Positions 52,397 through 63,692 of a stretch of 64,000 nt of DNA are shown here, one piece after another; within the stretch, counting starts at the first letter, position 1; the number at the start of each line of letters is the position of its first letter. Made by a program: the position numbers and the translations under genes. The notes below the pieces were generated by a model. That model made no database searches. It had not been told where the DNA came from and saw only the letters and a list, made by a program, of their open reading frames with translations. This DNA comes from Devosia sp. (lineage in GTDB: Bacteria > Pseudomonadota > Alphaproteobacteria > Rhizobiales > Devosiaceae): NCBI RefSeq assembly GCF_024707125.1, contig NZ_JANQAH010000007.1, forward strand, positions 248,001-312,000, written 5' to 3'.

Positions 52397-52639
52397 TTAA
52401 TTAGAGATTTCGATCTGGTAGTTTTCGATCACGGTATTGGCGAGCAGCTTCTCGCACATGCCGGTCAACTGCGTCCGTGCGGCTTCCACATCGGTGCCGT
52501 CGAGAACGAGATCAAAAACCTTGCCCTGGCGGACGCCCTTGACGCCGCCAAAGCCGAGGGAGGCCAGGGAGCCTTCAATGGCCTGGCCCTGGGGATCGAG
52601 AACGCCAGCCTTGAGCGTGACGGTAACGCGCGCTTTCAT
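52397..52639 (-). CDS. purS: Phosphoribosylformylglycinamidine synthase subunit PurS
   Basis: Small structural subunit that joins PurQ to PurL, 80 residues. The fold is seen in ARVTVTLKAGVLDPQGQAIE, then SLASLGFGGVKGVRQGKVFD and CEKLLANTVIENYQIE. It starts 17 bases after purC on the same strand, so the two are cotranscribed. purQ and purL lie further along but are separated by other genes. Confidence 0.96.
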   Translation of the reverse strand: MKARVTVTLKAGVLDPQGQAIEGSLASLGFGGVKGVRQGKVFDLVLDGTDVEAARTQLTGMCEKLLANTVIENYQIEISN

Positions 52640-52656
52640 GGTGTCTTCCCGAAAAG

Positions 52657-53421
52657 CTACTGAACGAGACGCGGACCGGTGGTCAGCGCATTGTCGTTTT
52701 CAACGAGGATGCCGAGGCGCTGGGCCACTTCGCGATAGCTTTCGACGAGACCGCCGAGGTTTTCGCGGAAGCGATCTTTGTCCATCTTGTTGCGGGTCTT
52801 GATGTCCCACAGGCGGCAATTGTCCGGGCTGATTTCGTCAGCCAGCACGATGCGCATCAGGTCGCCCTCATAGAGGCGGCCGCATTCGATCTTGAAGTCG
52901 ATGAGCTGGATGCCGACGCCCATGAACAGCCCGGTCAGGAAGTCGTTGACGCGGATGGCAAGGCTCATGATGTCGTCGAGCTCGGCCGGGGTGGCCCAGC
53001 CGAAGGCGGTGATGTGCTCTTCGGAAACCATCGGATCCTTGAGCGCATCGTCCTTGTAGTAGAATTCGATGATCGAGCGCGGCAGCTGCGTGCCCGCTTC
53101 GAGACCCAGGCGCTTGCAGAGCGAGCCGGCGGCGTAATTGCGCACGACCACTTCGAGCGGGATGATCTCGACTTCCTTGATCAGCTGCTCGCGCATGTTG
53201 ATGCGGCGCAGGAAGTGGGTCGGGATGCCCATGGTGTTGAGCTTGGTGAACACGAATTCGGAGATTCGGTTGTTCAGCACGCCCTTGCCGTCGATGATCT
53301 CAAGACGAGCGCCGTCTCCGGCCGTGGTGTCGTCCTTGAAATACTGGACCAGAGTGCCCGGTTCTGGACCCTCAAAAAGGATCTTGCCCTTGCCCTCATA
53401 GATTTTGCGTCGACGATTCAT
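52657..53421 (-). CDS. purC: SAICAR synthetase PurC
   Basis: Phosphoribosylaminoimidazole-succinocarboxamide synthase, 254 residues, joining aspartate to CAIR. It begins [20 protein letters not shown] with the ATP-binding region, and has [31 protein letters not shown] and [14 protein letters not shown] (catalytic and metal ligands). ATG at 53421 is the natural start; a longer reading lacks homology. Leads a purC-purS transcript. DUF1476 is divergent upstream, the usual arrangement in rhizobia. Confidence 0.97.
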   Translation of the reverse strand: MNRRRKIYEGKGKILFEGPEPGTLVQYFKDDTTAGDGARLEIIDGKGVLNNRISEFVFTKLNTMGIPTHFLRRINMREQLIKEVEIIPLEVVVRNYAAGSLCKRLGLEAGTQLPRSIIEFYYKDDALKDPMVSEEHITAFGWATPAELDDIMSLAIRVNDFLTGLFMGVGIQLIDFKIECGRLYEGDLMRIVLADEISPDNCRLWDIKTRNKMDKDRFRENLGGLVESYREVAQRLGILVENDNALTTGPRLVQ

Positions 53422-53651
53422 GGGGGTTTCCGCTGCCGTGAAAAAGTGCACCGTTTAGGCGCGCTTCATGCGCCAGAATGGCACGGAATTGCAAGCTCTT
53501 TCGTGTCGGCCCAATTGGCGCCGCGGCAGACTGTGGTAACCGCCACACAAGGTCGCATCCCCGCGGCTTTCCGTTGATTTGCGTGTTCCAACCGCCTATG
53601 TCGGTGGAGAACGGCCGGGCGACCGGCAGGCAAAGCCATATGGGAGAGACC

Positions 53652-53975
53652 ATGAGCGGGTTCGACGAGCGTCAGAAGGGCCAGGAAGCCAAGTTTGCTT
53701 TCGATTCTGAAAAGAAATTCAAGGCCGAGGCACGGCGCAACAAGCTGCTCGGCATCTGGGCGGCAGAGTTGATGAGCCTTTCGGGCGACGAAGCCAAGGC
53801 CTATGCCGCTGAAGTTGTGGCTGCCGATTTCGAGGAAGCCGGCGACGAGGACGTGTTCCGCAAGGTTTCGAGCGACCTCAAGGCCAAGGGCATTTCCATC
53901 GGCGACGATGTGATTCGTCAGAAGATGGCGACCCTGGTGACCGTCGCTAACGAGCAGATCGCCGCGGAAGGCTGA
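53652..53975 (+). CDS. ATPase inhibitor subunit zeta (DUF1476)
   Basis: Alphaproteobacteria-specific inhibitor of the F1 ATPase, 107 residues, mainly helical. It reads FDERQKGQEAKFAFDSEKKF, a basic stretch, then a conserved LLGIWAAELM helix and DDVIRQKMATLVTVAN. The N-terminal segment is the inhibitory part in Paracoccus. GGGAGAG stands before ATG at 53652. Single gene with its own terminator. Confidence 0.92.
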   Translation: MSGFDERQKGQEAKFAFDSEKKFKAEARRNKLLGIWAAELMSLSGDEAKAYAAEVVAADFEEAGDEDVFRKVSSDLKAKGISIGDDVIRQKMATLVTVANEQIAAEG

Positions 53976-53999
53976 TCTGGCCGACAGAAGAGATTCGGA

Positions 54000-54027
54000 G
54001 GGAGCCGGCTTTGTCGGCTCCCTTTTT
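54000..54027 (+). terminator. DUF1476 terminator
   Basis: Arms GGGAGCCG (54000-54007) and CGGCTCCC (54015-54022) followed by T5. Rho-independent, 25 bases after the gene. Confidence 0.9.
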
Positions 54028-54031
54028 GTTT

Positions 54032-54449
54032 TCAGGCGGGTTTGACGCGTGTCGCCATGCCGATCGAGGCAGGCATGACCGGCTCGAAGCCGTATTTGGC
54101 ATAGAGATGCCGCGCGTCGCCGTCGGCGATGAGGCTGACATAGGCGCCCTCAGGCCGCACTGTTCAGCCTGTCCATCAACGCGGCCATGATGCGCTTGCC
54201 CAACCCCTTACCCTGATGGGCTGGCTCCACGGCGATGTCGACGATCTGGAACGCCGTCCCGCCATCGCCGATGACACGGCCCATGCCGATGGCTTTGCCC
54301 TCGAACTTCAGCGTGACGCCGAACCAGCTATTGGGCAGGCCAATGCTGGCGCCCTCGCGCGTCTTGGGGCTCAAACCCGCGACGACGCGCAGTCGCAGAT
54401 AGTCATCGACGGAAGGTATTTCGGCCGCAAGGGAATAGGCGTCAGTCAT
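54032..54449 (-). pseudogene. GNAT acetyltransferase with a frameshift
   Basis: Small acetyltransferase. From ATG 54449 the frame gives a good GNAT N-terminus, the acetyl-CoA loop VEPAHQGKGLGKRIMAALMD and stops at 54150. The remaining C-terminus continues in another frame: PEGAYVSLIADGDARHLYAK, YGFEP, then a stop at 54032, which is the normal end of this family. The shift lies around 54150-54165. Joined length would be about 138 residues. It may be inactivated, or the base may be in error. The start overlaps the stop of the RBBP9-like gene (ATGA). Confidence 0.8.
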
Positions 54450-54993
54450 AGGCGTTGCATCAACCGCGTAAACATCATCAGGCCTTCCGGCCACGGGCCA
54501 TGGCCCGAATAGACATTGATATGCCCGGCGTCGCCCGCCTGATGGAAATCCGAACCCCAGGCCGCCGCATAGTCAGCGGCCCGCTCCAGAGAGCAGAACG
54601 GGTCAGTCGAGGAAATCACCAGCAGCGACGGGAAGGGCAGGGGATCGCGCGACACTGGCCCGAAGCATTTCGCCTCTTCCGGCACGTCCGGATTAAGCTC
54701 GACGTCGGGCGGGGAAACCAGCAAAGCGCCCTTCACGACCCCTTCCGGGAAGCGCGACGCGGCCTGCACCAGCGCGATGCAGGCGAGAGAATGGGCAACC
54801 AGAACAACGGGCCGCTTAGCCAGTTTGACAGCCTGGATGATGGTGTCGATCCAGTCTTCCGGGTCGGGCTCATCCCAGTCGGCTTGCTCGACAATGGCGG
54901 CCGTCGACATCTTTTCAGCCCAGCGCACCTGCCAGTGGCCCGGGCCGGAATTGCCCAGACCCGGCAGGATCAGGATGTCGGTATCAGCAATCC

Positions 54994-54997
<4 letters not shown>
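54446..54997 (-). CDS. RBBP9/YdeN-family serine hydrolase
   Basis: Alpha/beta-hydrolase of 183 residues in the RBBP9 group. Visible are ILILPGLGNSGPGHWQ near the N-terminus, the nucleophile motif VAHSLACIAL (Ser), the Asp region SSTDPFCSLERA and the His in GDAGHINVYSGHGPWPEG. The triad looks complete. Physiological substrate unknown. Its ATG overlaps the purB stop (ATGA) and its stop overlaps the GNAT start, giving a coupled purB-RBBP9-GNAT unit. Confidence 0.88.
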
Positions 54998-56325
<1,328 letters not shown>

Positions 56326-56355
56326 GGGCTTAGCCTCGGCAGTTCAAAAGTGGAG

Positions 56356-57036
56356 TCAGGCGATACGGCCGGTCGCCGCATCACGAATGGCCGCAATGCG
56401 GCCGGCATAGGTTTTGGGATCATTGCCGCCATAAACAGCGGAACCGGCCACGAGCACATTGGCCCCGGCATCGACGATCTCGCGCGCATTCTCGGCGCTC
56501 ACGCCGCCATCGACCTCGAGATCGATATCGCGCCCGCCGATCAGTGCCTTGGCTTGCCTGATCTTGTTGATCGACTCAGGAATAAAGCTCTGGCCGCCAA
56601 AGCCGGGATTGACGCTCATGATCAGCACCAGGTCGACATTGTCGATCACGTGCTGGATCGTCGAAACCGGTGTCGCCGGATTGAGCGCTACGCCGGCCTT
56701 CTTGCCGAGCCCGCGAATGGCCTGCAGCGACCGATGAAGGTGTGGTCCGGCTTCAGCATGCACGGTGATGATATCCGCGCCGCCCTTGGCAAAATCAGCC
56801 AGATAGGCGTCCGTCGGCGCGATCATCAGGTGGCAGTCGAACACCTTGTCGGTGACACCACGGATCGACTTCATGATCGGCGCGCCAAAGCTGATATTGG
56901 GGACGAAATGCCCGTCCATCACGTCGATATGGATATAGTCCGCGCCGCCGGCGACGATGGCTGCCACTTCGTCTCCCAGCCGCGAAAAGTCCGCGGAGAG
57001 GATCGAAGGAGCGATGCGAAGAGGACGGGCCGACAT
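56356..57036 (-). CDS. rpe: Ribulose-phosphate 3-epimerase
   Basis: TIM-barrel epimerase of the pentose phosphate and Calvin pathways, 226 residues, interconverting ribulose 5-phosphate and xylulose 5-phosphate. Features are [17 protein letters not shown], metal His/Asp in [18 protein letters not shown], the second His in [21 protein letters not shown], and DGGVS near the phosphate site. ATG at 57036 gives the normal N-terminus. It precedes purB by 30 bases, so PRPP-precursor and purine genes may share a message. Confidence 0.96.
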   Translation of the reverse strand: MSARPLRIAPSILSADFSRLGDEVAAIVAGGADYIHIDVMDGHFVPNISFGAPIMKSIRGVTDKVFDCHLMIAPTDAYLADFAKGGADIITVHAEAGPHLHRSLQAIRGLGKKAGVALNPATPVSTIQHVIDNVDLVLIMSVNPGFGGQSFIPESINKIRQAKALIGGRDIDLEVDGGVSAENAREIVDAGANVLVAGSAVYGGNDPKTYAGRIAAIRDAATGRIA

Positions 57037-57251
57037 CAGGAGGCACCTCAGCGACAGAGCGTTTTCAGGCAATCGGTCTGGCTATAGGGCGGCAGGCGCG
57101 CTTGGGCAAGCGGACTCTATCTAGCCTTTGGTGGCAGCGGCGGTTCCACATCCGCATGGGTGCATAGCTGTTGAAAAGACCGAGCTTCGGCAGGACTCCA
57201 GCGTCCCTGGCGGTTCATATCCATAGCTGCCCGTCTGCGTGAGGACCTGCC

Positions 57252-58595
57252 ATGGAATGGAACCGCCTGATTTCCGAGGACCGTCTCGGAGACAAGAAGC
57301 CCTCATCCCAGGCCAGCCGGTCGATTTTCGTGCAGGATCATGATCGCATCATCTTCTCCGCACCCTTCCGGCGCCTCGCCAACAAGACGCAGGTTCAGCC
57401 GCTCTACGAGCACGACCATGTCCACCATCGCCTGATCCACTCCATCGAGGTCAGCAGTGTCGGCCGATCCCTTGCCATGCGTATCGGGCATTGGCTGGTC
57501 GAGCAGCAGTTCCTCAAGCCCGGCGAGGAACACAACCTCGCCAATATCGTCCAGGCCGCCAGCGTTGCGCATGACATCGGCAATCCACCGTTCGGCCATT
57601 CCGGCGAAGACGCCATGGGCGCCTGGTTCGCTGAGCAGTTTGCCGCGGGCAGGGGCCTTGCCGGTGACGTCGAAGCGGATCTTCGTCCTGAATTCACCGC
57701 CTTTGAAGGCAATGCCCAGGGTTTTCGCATCCTCACGCGCCTCGAAATGCGCCGCAACGATGGCGGCATGCGCCTCTCCAAGGCGACCCTCGGCGCGTTC
57801 ATGAAGTATCCCGTGACCGCCAGGACCCGAGCCGCGGTCAAGGCCCAGGGCGACGCCAGCTATGTCGGCCTCAAGAAATTTGGCGTTTTCAGCAGCGAGG
57901 AGTCGCTATTCGCAGATGTCGCAACCACCCTCGGGCTGCCCGAGGAGCATGTCGGCGACCAAAAATGGTGGCGCCGGCACCCGCTGGTCTTCGTCGTCGA
58001 GGCCGCAGACGACATTTGCTACAATATCGTCGATATCGAGGATGCCTTCACCACCGGCGAACTCTCCTACAAGGAGGTCGTCGACATATTGGTGACAGCC
58101 GCCAAGCCGCGTGATGCGAGCGCTGGCGACAGAAGCCAGGCCGAGCATGTGGCCATGCTGCGAGCCATGGCCATCGGCGAGGCCATCGAGAGCTGCGTGG
58201 AGGCATTCAAGGCTCACCACCAGGAAATTCTCGCGGGCACATTCTCCGGCGCGCTTACGGAAGTCTGCGAAATGGCGCCGATCTTCGAGAACATGCGCAA
58301 ACTGTCCTCCGACCACATCTTTACCGCCCGCCGCAAAACCGAACTCGAAATCTCCGGCCGTCGGATCATCTATAATGTCATGTCCGGCATTCTGCCGGTC
58401 TTTGAAGATCTCGCCGTGGCGGGTTGGAACGCCGAACGCTTGGGATCGCGTTCGCAGCAACTGGTGCGTGCCCTCGATCTCGACCTGCGCAACCTGGCGA
58501 CGCCCGCCCAGGCCTTGCACTCCCTGGCAGACTACACGTCAGGCATGACCGATCGCTATGCCCTGCGCATCTCCAAAATGCTGTCAGGGCATTAG
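57252..58595 (+). CDS. dgt: Deoxyguanosinetriphosphate triphosphohydrolase-like protein
   Basis: HD-domain dNTPase of 447 residues that removes triphosphate from dGTP or other dNTPs. The HD metal site is visible as HRLIHSIEVSSVG and AHDIGNPPFGHSGEDAM, with ADDICYNIVDIEDA later (Asp). The first residues MEWNRLISEDRLG and the FVQDHDRIIFSAPFRRLANK region are typical of the alphaproteobacterial form. GAGGAC precedes the start. The 215 bases between rpe and this gene show no other gene I can support. Confidence 0.92.
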   Translation: MEWNRLISEDRLGDKKPSSQASRSIFVQDHDRIIFSAPFRRLANKTQVQPLYEHDHVHHRLIHSIEVSSVGRSLAMRIGHWLVEQQFLKPGEEHNLANIVQAASVAHDIGNPPFGHSGEDAMGAWFAEQFAAGRGLAGDVEADLRPEFTAFEGNAQGFRILTRLEMRRNDGGMRLSKATLGAFMKYPVTARTRAAVKAQGDASYVGLKKFGVFSSEESLFADVATTLGLPEEHVGDQKWWRRHPLVFVVEAADDICYNIVDIEDAFTTGELSYKEVVDILVTAAKPRDASAGDRSQAEHVAMLRAMAIGEAIESCVEAFKAHHQEILAGTFSGALTEVCEMAPIFENMRKLSSDHIFTARRKTELEISGRRIIYNVMSGILPVFEDLAVAGWNAERLGSRSQQLVRALDLDLRNLATPAQALHSLADYTSGMTDRYALRISKMLSGH

Positions 58596-58596
58596 C

Positions 58597-58821
58597 TTAG
58601 AGCGTCGCCGCTTCGGACACATAGCGCGGTACTCTGTCCGGCGCGCTCCGGTCCGGCAAAGGCACAGGCTGAAATCCTGTTGTTTCCCCCTGCCACTGGG
58701 CGACTTCCCGTCGGCAGTGCGAGCAGCCGAGGACGGTGCCCAAGGGCAGGCTGTCGGTCGTAATTGAATTGGTATGGCCGCAATGCGGGCAACTGATCGT
58801 CAAAACTGAAAATGAACTCAC
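58597..58821 (-). CDS. Small zinc-ribbon protein
   Basis: Protein of about 74 residues, tail to tail with dgt. The two cysteine pairs ISCPHCGHTN and LGCSHCRREV, 20 residues apart, make a zinc ribbon. The start is GTG at 58821 with AAGGTGA about seven bases upstream; a longer reading is open but has no homology I recognise. The C-terminal 35 residues look disordered. Possibly nucleic-acid or protein binding. No known role. Confidence 0.6.
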   Translation of the reverse strand: MSSFSVLTISCPHCGHTNSITTDSLPLGTVLGCSHCRREVAQWQGETTGFQPVPLPDRSAPDRVPRYVSEAATL

Positions 58822-59058
58822 TGCGGTCACCTTCGGTTTTGTGGCAGCAGCTTGAACCTCTTGCAGGGCATTTGACTGTCGTCGCTGAAGCCACGGCAAG
58901 GACAGCGACAGGGTGAGCCTATGCCCATCGAATCGAGCTGTCATGCCCTATCTGATTCCGACGGCCAACCGTCGCTCACTTCCGTGCGATGCGACGGGAA
59001 GGCCAATTGCTTTATGCCGCCGCCGCGCTACACAGATGCCGGACTTTGGAGCGTCGCC

Positions 59059-59796
59059 GTGGAATTCTCTCTGCCTTTGATCATTGGTGCGGGCATCCTG
59101 AGCTTTCTCAGCCCTTGCGTGCTGCCGCTTGTGCCGCCCTATCTCACCTATATGAGCGGTGCCAGTTTCGACCAATTGCGGGCCGAGGCCGATACCGGCG
59201 CGGGCAAGCTGACCTTCAAGGTCGCCATCACCTCGCTCTTCTTCATCCTTGGCTTTTCGGTCGTCTTCATAGCGCTCGGCGCCACGGCGACCGCCTTCGG
59301 CCAGGTTTTCCGCCAGCTCCTGCCGATCATGACGCCGGTTGCCGGCGTCGTCATCATCGCCATGGGCCTGCATTTCCTCGGGGTCTATCGCATCGGCTTT
59401 CTCGACCGGCAGATGCGCCACAATGGTCCCGGCGTCGCCTCGGGTCCGCTCGGCGGCTTTCTCCTCGGCCTTGCCTTCGCCATCGGCTGGACGCCCTGCA
59501 TCGGCCCGGTGCTTGCGGCCATTCTGTCCGTTGCCGCCAGCCGCGAAACCGCCTGGGAGGGCGCGTCGCTGCTCGGCCTCTATTCGCTGGGCCTCGGCAT
59601 TCCGTTCTTCCTCGCCGGCATCGCCATCGGCCCCTTCCTCACCTTCTTCCAGTCGTTCAAGCGCCATCTCCACACGGTGGAGAAGGTCATGGGCGGCCTG
59701 TTGGTGGTCACCGGCATCCTGTTCCTCACCGGTAACTTCACCCGCATTTCCTACTGGTTCCTCGAAACCTTCCCTGTGCTGGCAAACTTCGGCTGA
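59059..59796 (+). CDS. ccdA: Cytochrome c biogenesis protein CcdA
   Basis: Membrane thiol transporter that passes electrons from cytoplasmic thioredoxin to periplasmic disulfide reducers for cytochrome c maturation. About 245 residues, six hydrophobic helices. The two essential cysteines are in LSPCVLPLVPPYL and GWTPCIGPVLAAI. GTG at 59059 follows GGAG by nine bases and gives the family's EFSLPLIIGAGILSFLSPC start; an upstream ATG reading is not supported. Single gene; the partner thioredoxin is elsewhere. Confidence 0.92.
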   Translation: MEFSLPLIIGAGILSFLSPCVLPLVPPYLTYMSGASFDQLRAEADTGAGKLTFKVAITSLFFILGFSVVFIALGATATAFGQVFRQLLPIMTPVAGVVIIAMGLHFLGVYRIGFLDRQMRHNGPGVASGPLGGFLLGLAFAIGWTPCIGPVLAAILSVAASRETAWEGASLLGLYSLGLGIPFFLAGIAIGPFLTFFQSFKRHLHTVEKVMGGLLVVTGILFLTGNFTRISYWFLETFPVLANFG

Positions 59797-59914
59797 GGCA
59801 GGGTTTCATTAACCGTCGAAAACTTTCCGCAGGTCTGAGAACAATTTCTGCGTGATCTTCAGCCCCGATTTACTCCAATGCGCCAAGACTGGCGGCGTCA
59901 TTTGGACGGGGAAG

Positions 59915-61171
59915 ATGGACACGGCCGACGTGGGAAACCAGCCATTGTTGCGCGCGCTCGCTGAAAACGGCGAAGCGGCCGGTCTTCAGGCCGGCACTTC
60001 GGCGCGTCTTGGCTCTGCCATGACGGCCCGCCGCACGCATGACATCGGCGAGGTCGAAGCCGTCTGGCGCTCCCTCACGGCCGATGGCGTCGAATCCCCC
60101 GGACAGAGCTTTGACTTCATCCGCCTCTGGATCGCCGATCGCGGCATTGCGCCCGAGGATCAGTGCTTCGTTGTCGGGGAAGTAGACGGCGAGCCGGTCG
60201 CCCTCCTGCCGCTGCATCGTCGCCGCCAGATGGGCATCACCGTCTACACCTGGTTCCCGCGTTCGCAGGTCGGCTGCTACGCCCCGATCTCAGACTACCG
60301 CAAGCTGGCACTTCTCGGCCCAGAAGGCCGTGCGCAGCTCTGGCAAACCATTATCGGCCAACTGAACGACGCCGATGCGGTCTATCTTCGCGCTATTCCG
60401 GGCGAAATCACTGGTTTTGGTGGTCTTATCGATGAACTCGGTTCGCCCCTGGAAGTAGACACCCTCTACCGCTCGGAATTTTCTTCCTGGGAAGACTGCG
60501 ACAAGCTCCAGCGCAGCCGCAGCCGCCGCAAGCACGACCGGCAGCAGGGCGACCGTCTCGCTGCCCTCGGTGAAACCGGTTTCGAGCTGGTTACCGATCC
60601 GGTGGCCGGCAAAGCTGCCATCGACATCATGTTCCGTCAGCGCTCGGCGCGTTTCCACGCGCAGGGCATCCGCGACACCTTTGTCTGCGACAATCTCATC
60701 GATTTCTACCACAAGGCCATGCAGCCCGGCTCCGGCCTCGACATCCGCCTCCACGTCCTCCGCCTCAATGGCGAGATCGTTGCCGTGCGCTACAATGTCG
60801 TCCACGGCAATCGCATGTTCTGCCTGATCTCCTCGATGAGCGACGATCCGGCCATTCAGGCGGGTTCGCCGGGCAAGCAATGCCTGCTGCGCGTCATGCA
60901 GACCGTGTTCGATTCCGGCTTTGCCATGTTCGACATGGGCTCCGGCTTTACCGACGAAAAGCGCCACTGGTGCAATGTGCAGACGCCGCTCCGCCAGCAC
61001 TATATCGGCCTTACCGTGAAAGGCCGGCTGTCAGTCGGCTTCCACCAGCAGTTCCAGAAGCTCCGCGCCCAGGCCAAAGCCAGCCCGCGCGTGAAATCAG
61101 CGCTGCGCCACTTCCGCCAGTTCACCGACAAGCTTTTTGGCCGCCAGCAACAGCAGCAGCCATCAGATTAG
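59915..61171 (+). CDS. BioF2-like acetyltransferase (CelD-type)
   Basis: GNAT-fold protein of about 418 residues with an Acetyltransf_6-like C-terminal half. Features are a helical first domain (about 50-120), the [20 protein letters not shown] region, [16 protein letters not shown], and [19 protein letters not shown] followed by [15 protein letters not shown], all seen in CelD/BcsL-like proteins that act in polysaccharide production. A Gln repeat ends the protein. The start may be ATG 59915 or GTG 59852. The role is inferred from family only. Confidence 0.78.
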   Translation: MDTADVGNQPLLRALAENGEAAGLQAGTSARLGSAMTARRTHDIGEVEAVWRSLTADGVESPGQSFDFIRLWIADRGIAPEDQCFVVGEVDGEPVALLPLHRRRQMGITVYTWFPRSQVGCYAPISDYRKLALLGPEGRAQLWQTIIGQLNDADAVYLRAIPGEITGFGGLIDELGSPLEVDTLYRSEFSSWEDCDKLQRSRSRRKHDRQQGDRLAALGETGFELVTDPVAGKAAIDIMFRQRSARFHAQGIRDTFVCDNLIDFYHKAMQPGSGLDIRLHVLRLNGEIVAVRYNVVHGNRMFCLISSMSDDPAIQAGSPGKQCLLRVMQTVFDSGFAMFDMGSGFTDEKRHWCNVQTPLRQHYIGLTVKGRLSVGFHQQFQKLRAQAKASPRVKSALRHFRQFTDKLFGRQQQQQPSD

Positions 61172-61888
61172 TTTCAGCCCCCGCATCGAAGCGTGCCCGG
61201 CGCGTCCGATGATGATGTGGTCGTGGAGCGTAATCCCCATCTGCTTGGAAATCTCCGCGATTTCCCGGGTCATTCGCACATCCGCCGCCGAAGGCGACGG
61301 ATCGCCCGATGGATGGTTATGCACGAGGATCAGCGCTGAAGCCGACAGTTCCAGCGTCCGCCGGATCACCTCGCGCGGATAGACCGGCGTATGATCCACC
61401 GTGCCGACCTGCTGCACTTCGTCGGCAATCAGCCGGTTCTTCTTGTCGAGAAACAGAATGCGAAACTGCTCGACGCTCTCATAGGCCATGGCGCTACGGC
61501 AGTAGTCGATAAGCTCGGACCACGACGACAGGATCGGCTTTTCGACATCGATCTGATCACGCCCAAAGCGCTGCGCCACGGCCTGCACCACCTTGAGGTG
61601 GGTAATAGAAGTCTCGCCCAGTCCCTTGACCTCAGCCAGCCGGGCAGGGGACGCCCCAAGTACTTCCGAGACGGACCCAAACCGCGCCAACAGGTCCTTG
61701 GCCAGCGCCTTGGTGTCCCGCTGCGGCAAGATCATGTGAAGCAGAAGCTCGAGAAGTTCGTAATCGGCCAGCGCATTGCCGCCCACGGTATTGAAGCGTT
61801 CACGCGCCCGCTCGCGGTGCCCAAGATAGTGCGGCTTTATCGGCGCTTCCGCCATGCCATTGGGTCCGCTCTCGGGCTTGTCGCTCAA
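61163..61888 (-). CDS. radC: RadC-family JAMM protein
   Basis: Protein of 241 residues with an N-terminal helix-hairpin-helix region ([20 protein letters not shown]) and a C-terminal JAMM metalloprotease-like domain ([20 protein letters not shown]). Once thought to be a repair protein, RadC's biochemical role is still unclear. It follows the methionine aminopeptidase gene by 2 bases, so the two are cotranscribed. The stop overlaps the end of the convergent acetyltransferase gene by 9 bases. Confidence 0.93.
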   Translation of the reverse strand: MSDKPESGPNGMAEAPIKPHYLGHRERARERFNTVGGNALADYELLELLLHMILPQRDTKALAKDLLARFGSVSEVLGASPARLAEVKGLGETSITHLKVVQAVAQRFGRDQIDVEKPILSSWSELIDYCRSAMAYESVEQFRILFLDKKNRLIADEVQQVGTVDHTPVYPREVIRRTLELSASALILVHNHPSGDPSPSAADVRMTREIAEISKQMGITLHDHIIIGRAGHASMRGLKLI

Positions 61889-61890
61889 GA

Positions 61891-62721
61891 CTACTTCCGC
61901 GTTGCGAGTGGATTGAAAAGGCCGCCGGGCGAGAGCGTGAAAATCTCGTGGCCGGTTTCAGTAATGCCGATCGAGTGCTCGCACTGCGCCGACAAGGTCC
62001 GGTCGCGCGTCACCGCCGTCCAGCCATCCGACAGAATTTTCACATGCGGCTTGCCCAGATTGATCATGGGCTCGATGGTGAAGATCATTCCCGGCTTCAG
62101 CGGCACACCCGTACCCGGCGTCCCGAAATGCAGGATGTTCGGCTCGTCGTGGAACAGGCGGCCGACGCCATGGCCCACGAAATCGCGGACGACGCTCATG
62201 CGCTCGCCCTCAGCCACAGCCTGAATAGCCGCGCCGATATCGCCGGTTGTATTGCCGGGCTTCGCCGCCGCCAGCCCCGCTTCGAGCCCGGCATAGGTCA
62301 CTTCGATCAGCCGCTCGGCCTTTCGCGAGATTTCGCCCACCGGATACATGCGGCTCGAGTCGCCATACCAGCCATCGACAATCAGTGTCAGGTCGACATT
62401 GACGATATCGCCCTCACGCAGGCCCCGATCATCGGGAATACCGTGGCAGACGACATGATTGATCGAGGTACAGACCGAGTGCCGATACCCCTTGTAGAAC
62501 AGCGTCGCCGGCACCGCGCCATTGTCGCGCGCGAACTCATAGGCAATCTGGTCGAGCTTGGCCGTGGGCACGCCGGGTTCGACATACTCCGTCAGAATAT
62601 CGAGCGCCTGGGCCGTCAGCGCCCCGGCCTTGCGCATGCCCGCAAAGCCATCCTCGCCATGCAGCGGGATAACTCCGGGGGTACGGCGAGATTTGGCGGA
62701 TGCGTCGACGTAGGTAACCAT
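61891..62721 (-). CDS. map: Methionine aminopeptidase, type I
   Basis: Removes N-terminal Met from nascent proteins; 276 residues, about 20 longer than minimal type I enzymes at the N-terminus. Metal ligands are all visible: Asp in [20 protein letters not shown] (two), His in [12 protein letters not shown], Glu in FTIEPMI and Glu in [12 protein letters not shown] at 62721 follows GGAG by about six bases. It is the first gene of a map-radC unit, divergent from the CinA-like gene. Confidence 0.95.
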   Translation of the reverse strand: MVTYVDASAKSRRTPGVIPLHGEDGFAGMRKAGALTAQALDILTEYVEPGVPTAKLDQIAYEFARDNGAVPATLFYKGYRHSVCTSINHVVCHGIPDDRGLREGDIVNVDLTLIVDGWYGDSSRMYPVGEISRKAERLIEVTYAGLEAGLAAAKPGNTTGDIGAAIQAVAEGERMSVVRDFVGHGVGRLFHDEPNILHFGTPGTGVPLKPGMIFTIEPMINLGKPHVKILSDGWTAVTRDRTLSAQCEHSIGITETGHEIFTLSPGGLFNPLATRK

Positions 62722-62842
62722 CAAGGACTCCAAGGGAATGCCCAAATCTAGTCAGTTGCTCGTCCGATTGAAAGAGCTTCACCAGCTTGACGGCGGACAA
62801 GGCCGGGGGCATTCCTCGTTCTTCATAGAACCGGAACAATCC

Positions 62843-63613
62843 ATGTCGACCCAAACTCGTGTGACAGCCGGCCTTTTGGTGATCGGCGATGAAATCCTGT
62901 CCGGAAGGACCAAGGACGTCAATATCGGCGCCGTCGCCGATTTCTGCACGGATCTCGGAATCGACCTGACAGAAGTGCGCGTCGTCAGCGACGTCGAAGA
63001 GTCCATCGTCGAGGCCGTCAACGCCCTGCGCCAGCGCTACACCTACGTCTTCACCACCGGCGGCATCGGCCCGACCCACGACGACATCACCGCCGACGCC
63101 ATCGCCAAGGCCTTTGGCGTGGCTTTGCCGATCAACGCCCAGGCCCGCGCCATGCTCGAAGCGCGCTGGAAGGAAACCGGCACCGAGGTCAACGAAGCGC
63201 GCCTGCGCATGGCCCGCATTCCCGAAGGCGCCGACCTGATCGTCAATTCCGTCAGCGCCGCCCCCGGCTTCCGCATCGGCAATGTGCATGTCATGGCCGG
63301 CGTGCCGGTCATCATGCGCGCCATGCTCGAAGCCCTGACGCCCACGCTCAAGGGCAGCAAGAAGGTCCAGTCCATCACAGTGAAAGCGGCCGTTGGCGAA
63401 GGCACGCTCGGCGGCCCGCTCGGCGCGCTGCAGAATGAATATCCCGACGTGAAGATGGGCTCCTATCCCCAGATGGGCAAGGATCGCGTCATGACCGAAC
63501 TGGTCCTGCGCTCCTCGGACGAGGCCTTGCTCGCCGAAGCTGGGGAAAAGGTCCGCGCCATGGTCGCTGCGGCCCATGCAAAGGCCGGAATCGCGCCTCC
63601 CGACGGGGAATGA
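62843..63613 (+). CDS. CinA-like molybdopterin-binding-domain protein
   Basis: Protein of 256 residues consisting of the MoCF_biosynth domain of CinA. It has [20 protein letters not shown], then [20 protein letters not shown] and [17 protein letters not shown]. It lacks the C-terminal nicotinamide-nucleotide amidase domain of full CinA. Such short forms are common in alphaproteobacteria and may be involved in nucleotide (ADP-ribose) hydrolysis, but this is not established. An in-frame ATG at 62738 would add 35 residues and is less likely. Confidence 0.85.
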   Translation: MSTQTRVTAGLLVIGDEILSGRTKDVNIGAVADFCTDLGIDLTEVRVVSDVEESIVEAVNALRQRYTYVFTTGGIGPTHDDITADAIAKAFGVALPINAQARAMLEARWKETGTEVNEARLRMARIPEGADLIVNSVSAAPGFRIGNVHVMAGVPVIMRAMLEALTPTLKGSKKVQSITVKAAVGEGTLGGPLGALQNEYPDVKMGSYPQMGKDRVMTELVLRSSDEALLAEAGEKVRAMVAAAHAKAGIAPPDGE

Positions 63614-63625
63614 TTGGCGTCCGGC

Positions 63626-63645
63626 CCGTCCTTTGATAAGGACGG
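63626..63645 (+). terminator. Hairpin after the CinA-like gene
   Basis: Perfect 8-bp arms CCGTCCTT (63626-63633) and AAGGACGG (63638-63645) with loop TGAT. No immediate T-run, so either a weak terminator or a leader structure of the next gene. Confidence 0.4.
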
Positions 63646-63692
63646 TGCCCAAACCCGTTTTTGGCGCCCGCGCCCCTCCGGAGATCAATGCG

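Noticed and set aside
52388..52402. A second CtrA site (TTAA...TTAA)
   Set aside because: Spacing between the halves is three bases, not seven; it is better seen as an AT-rich dyad.
57121..57180. A CGCG-containing frame (HPCGCGTAAATKG) on the minus strand before dgt, suggesting the tail of ErpA/IscA
   Set aside because: erpA often lies there in relatives, but no other part of the A-type carrier fold is present upstream, so the match is too short.
63614..63692. A guanine-type riboswitch before gpt
   Set aside because: Such riboswitches control xpt in Firmicutes; here only one simple hairpin is seen and the conserved core loops are absent.
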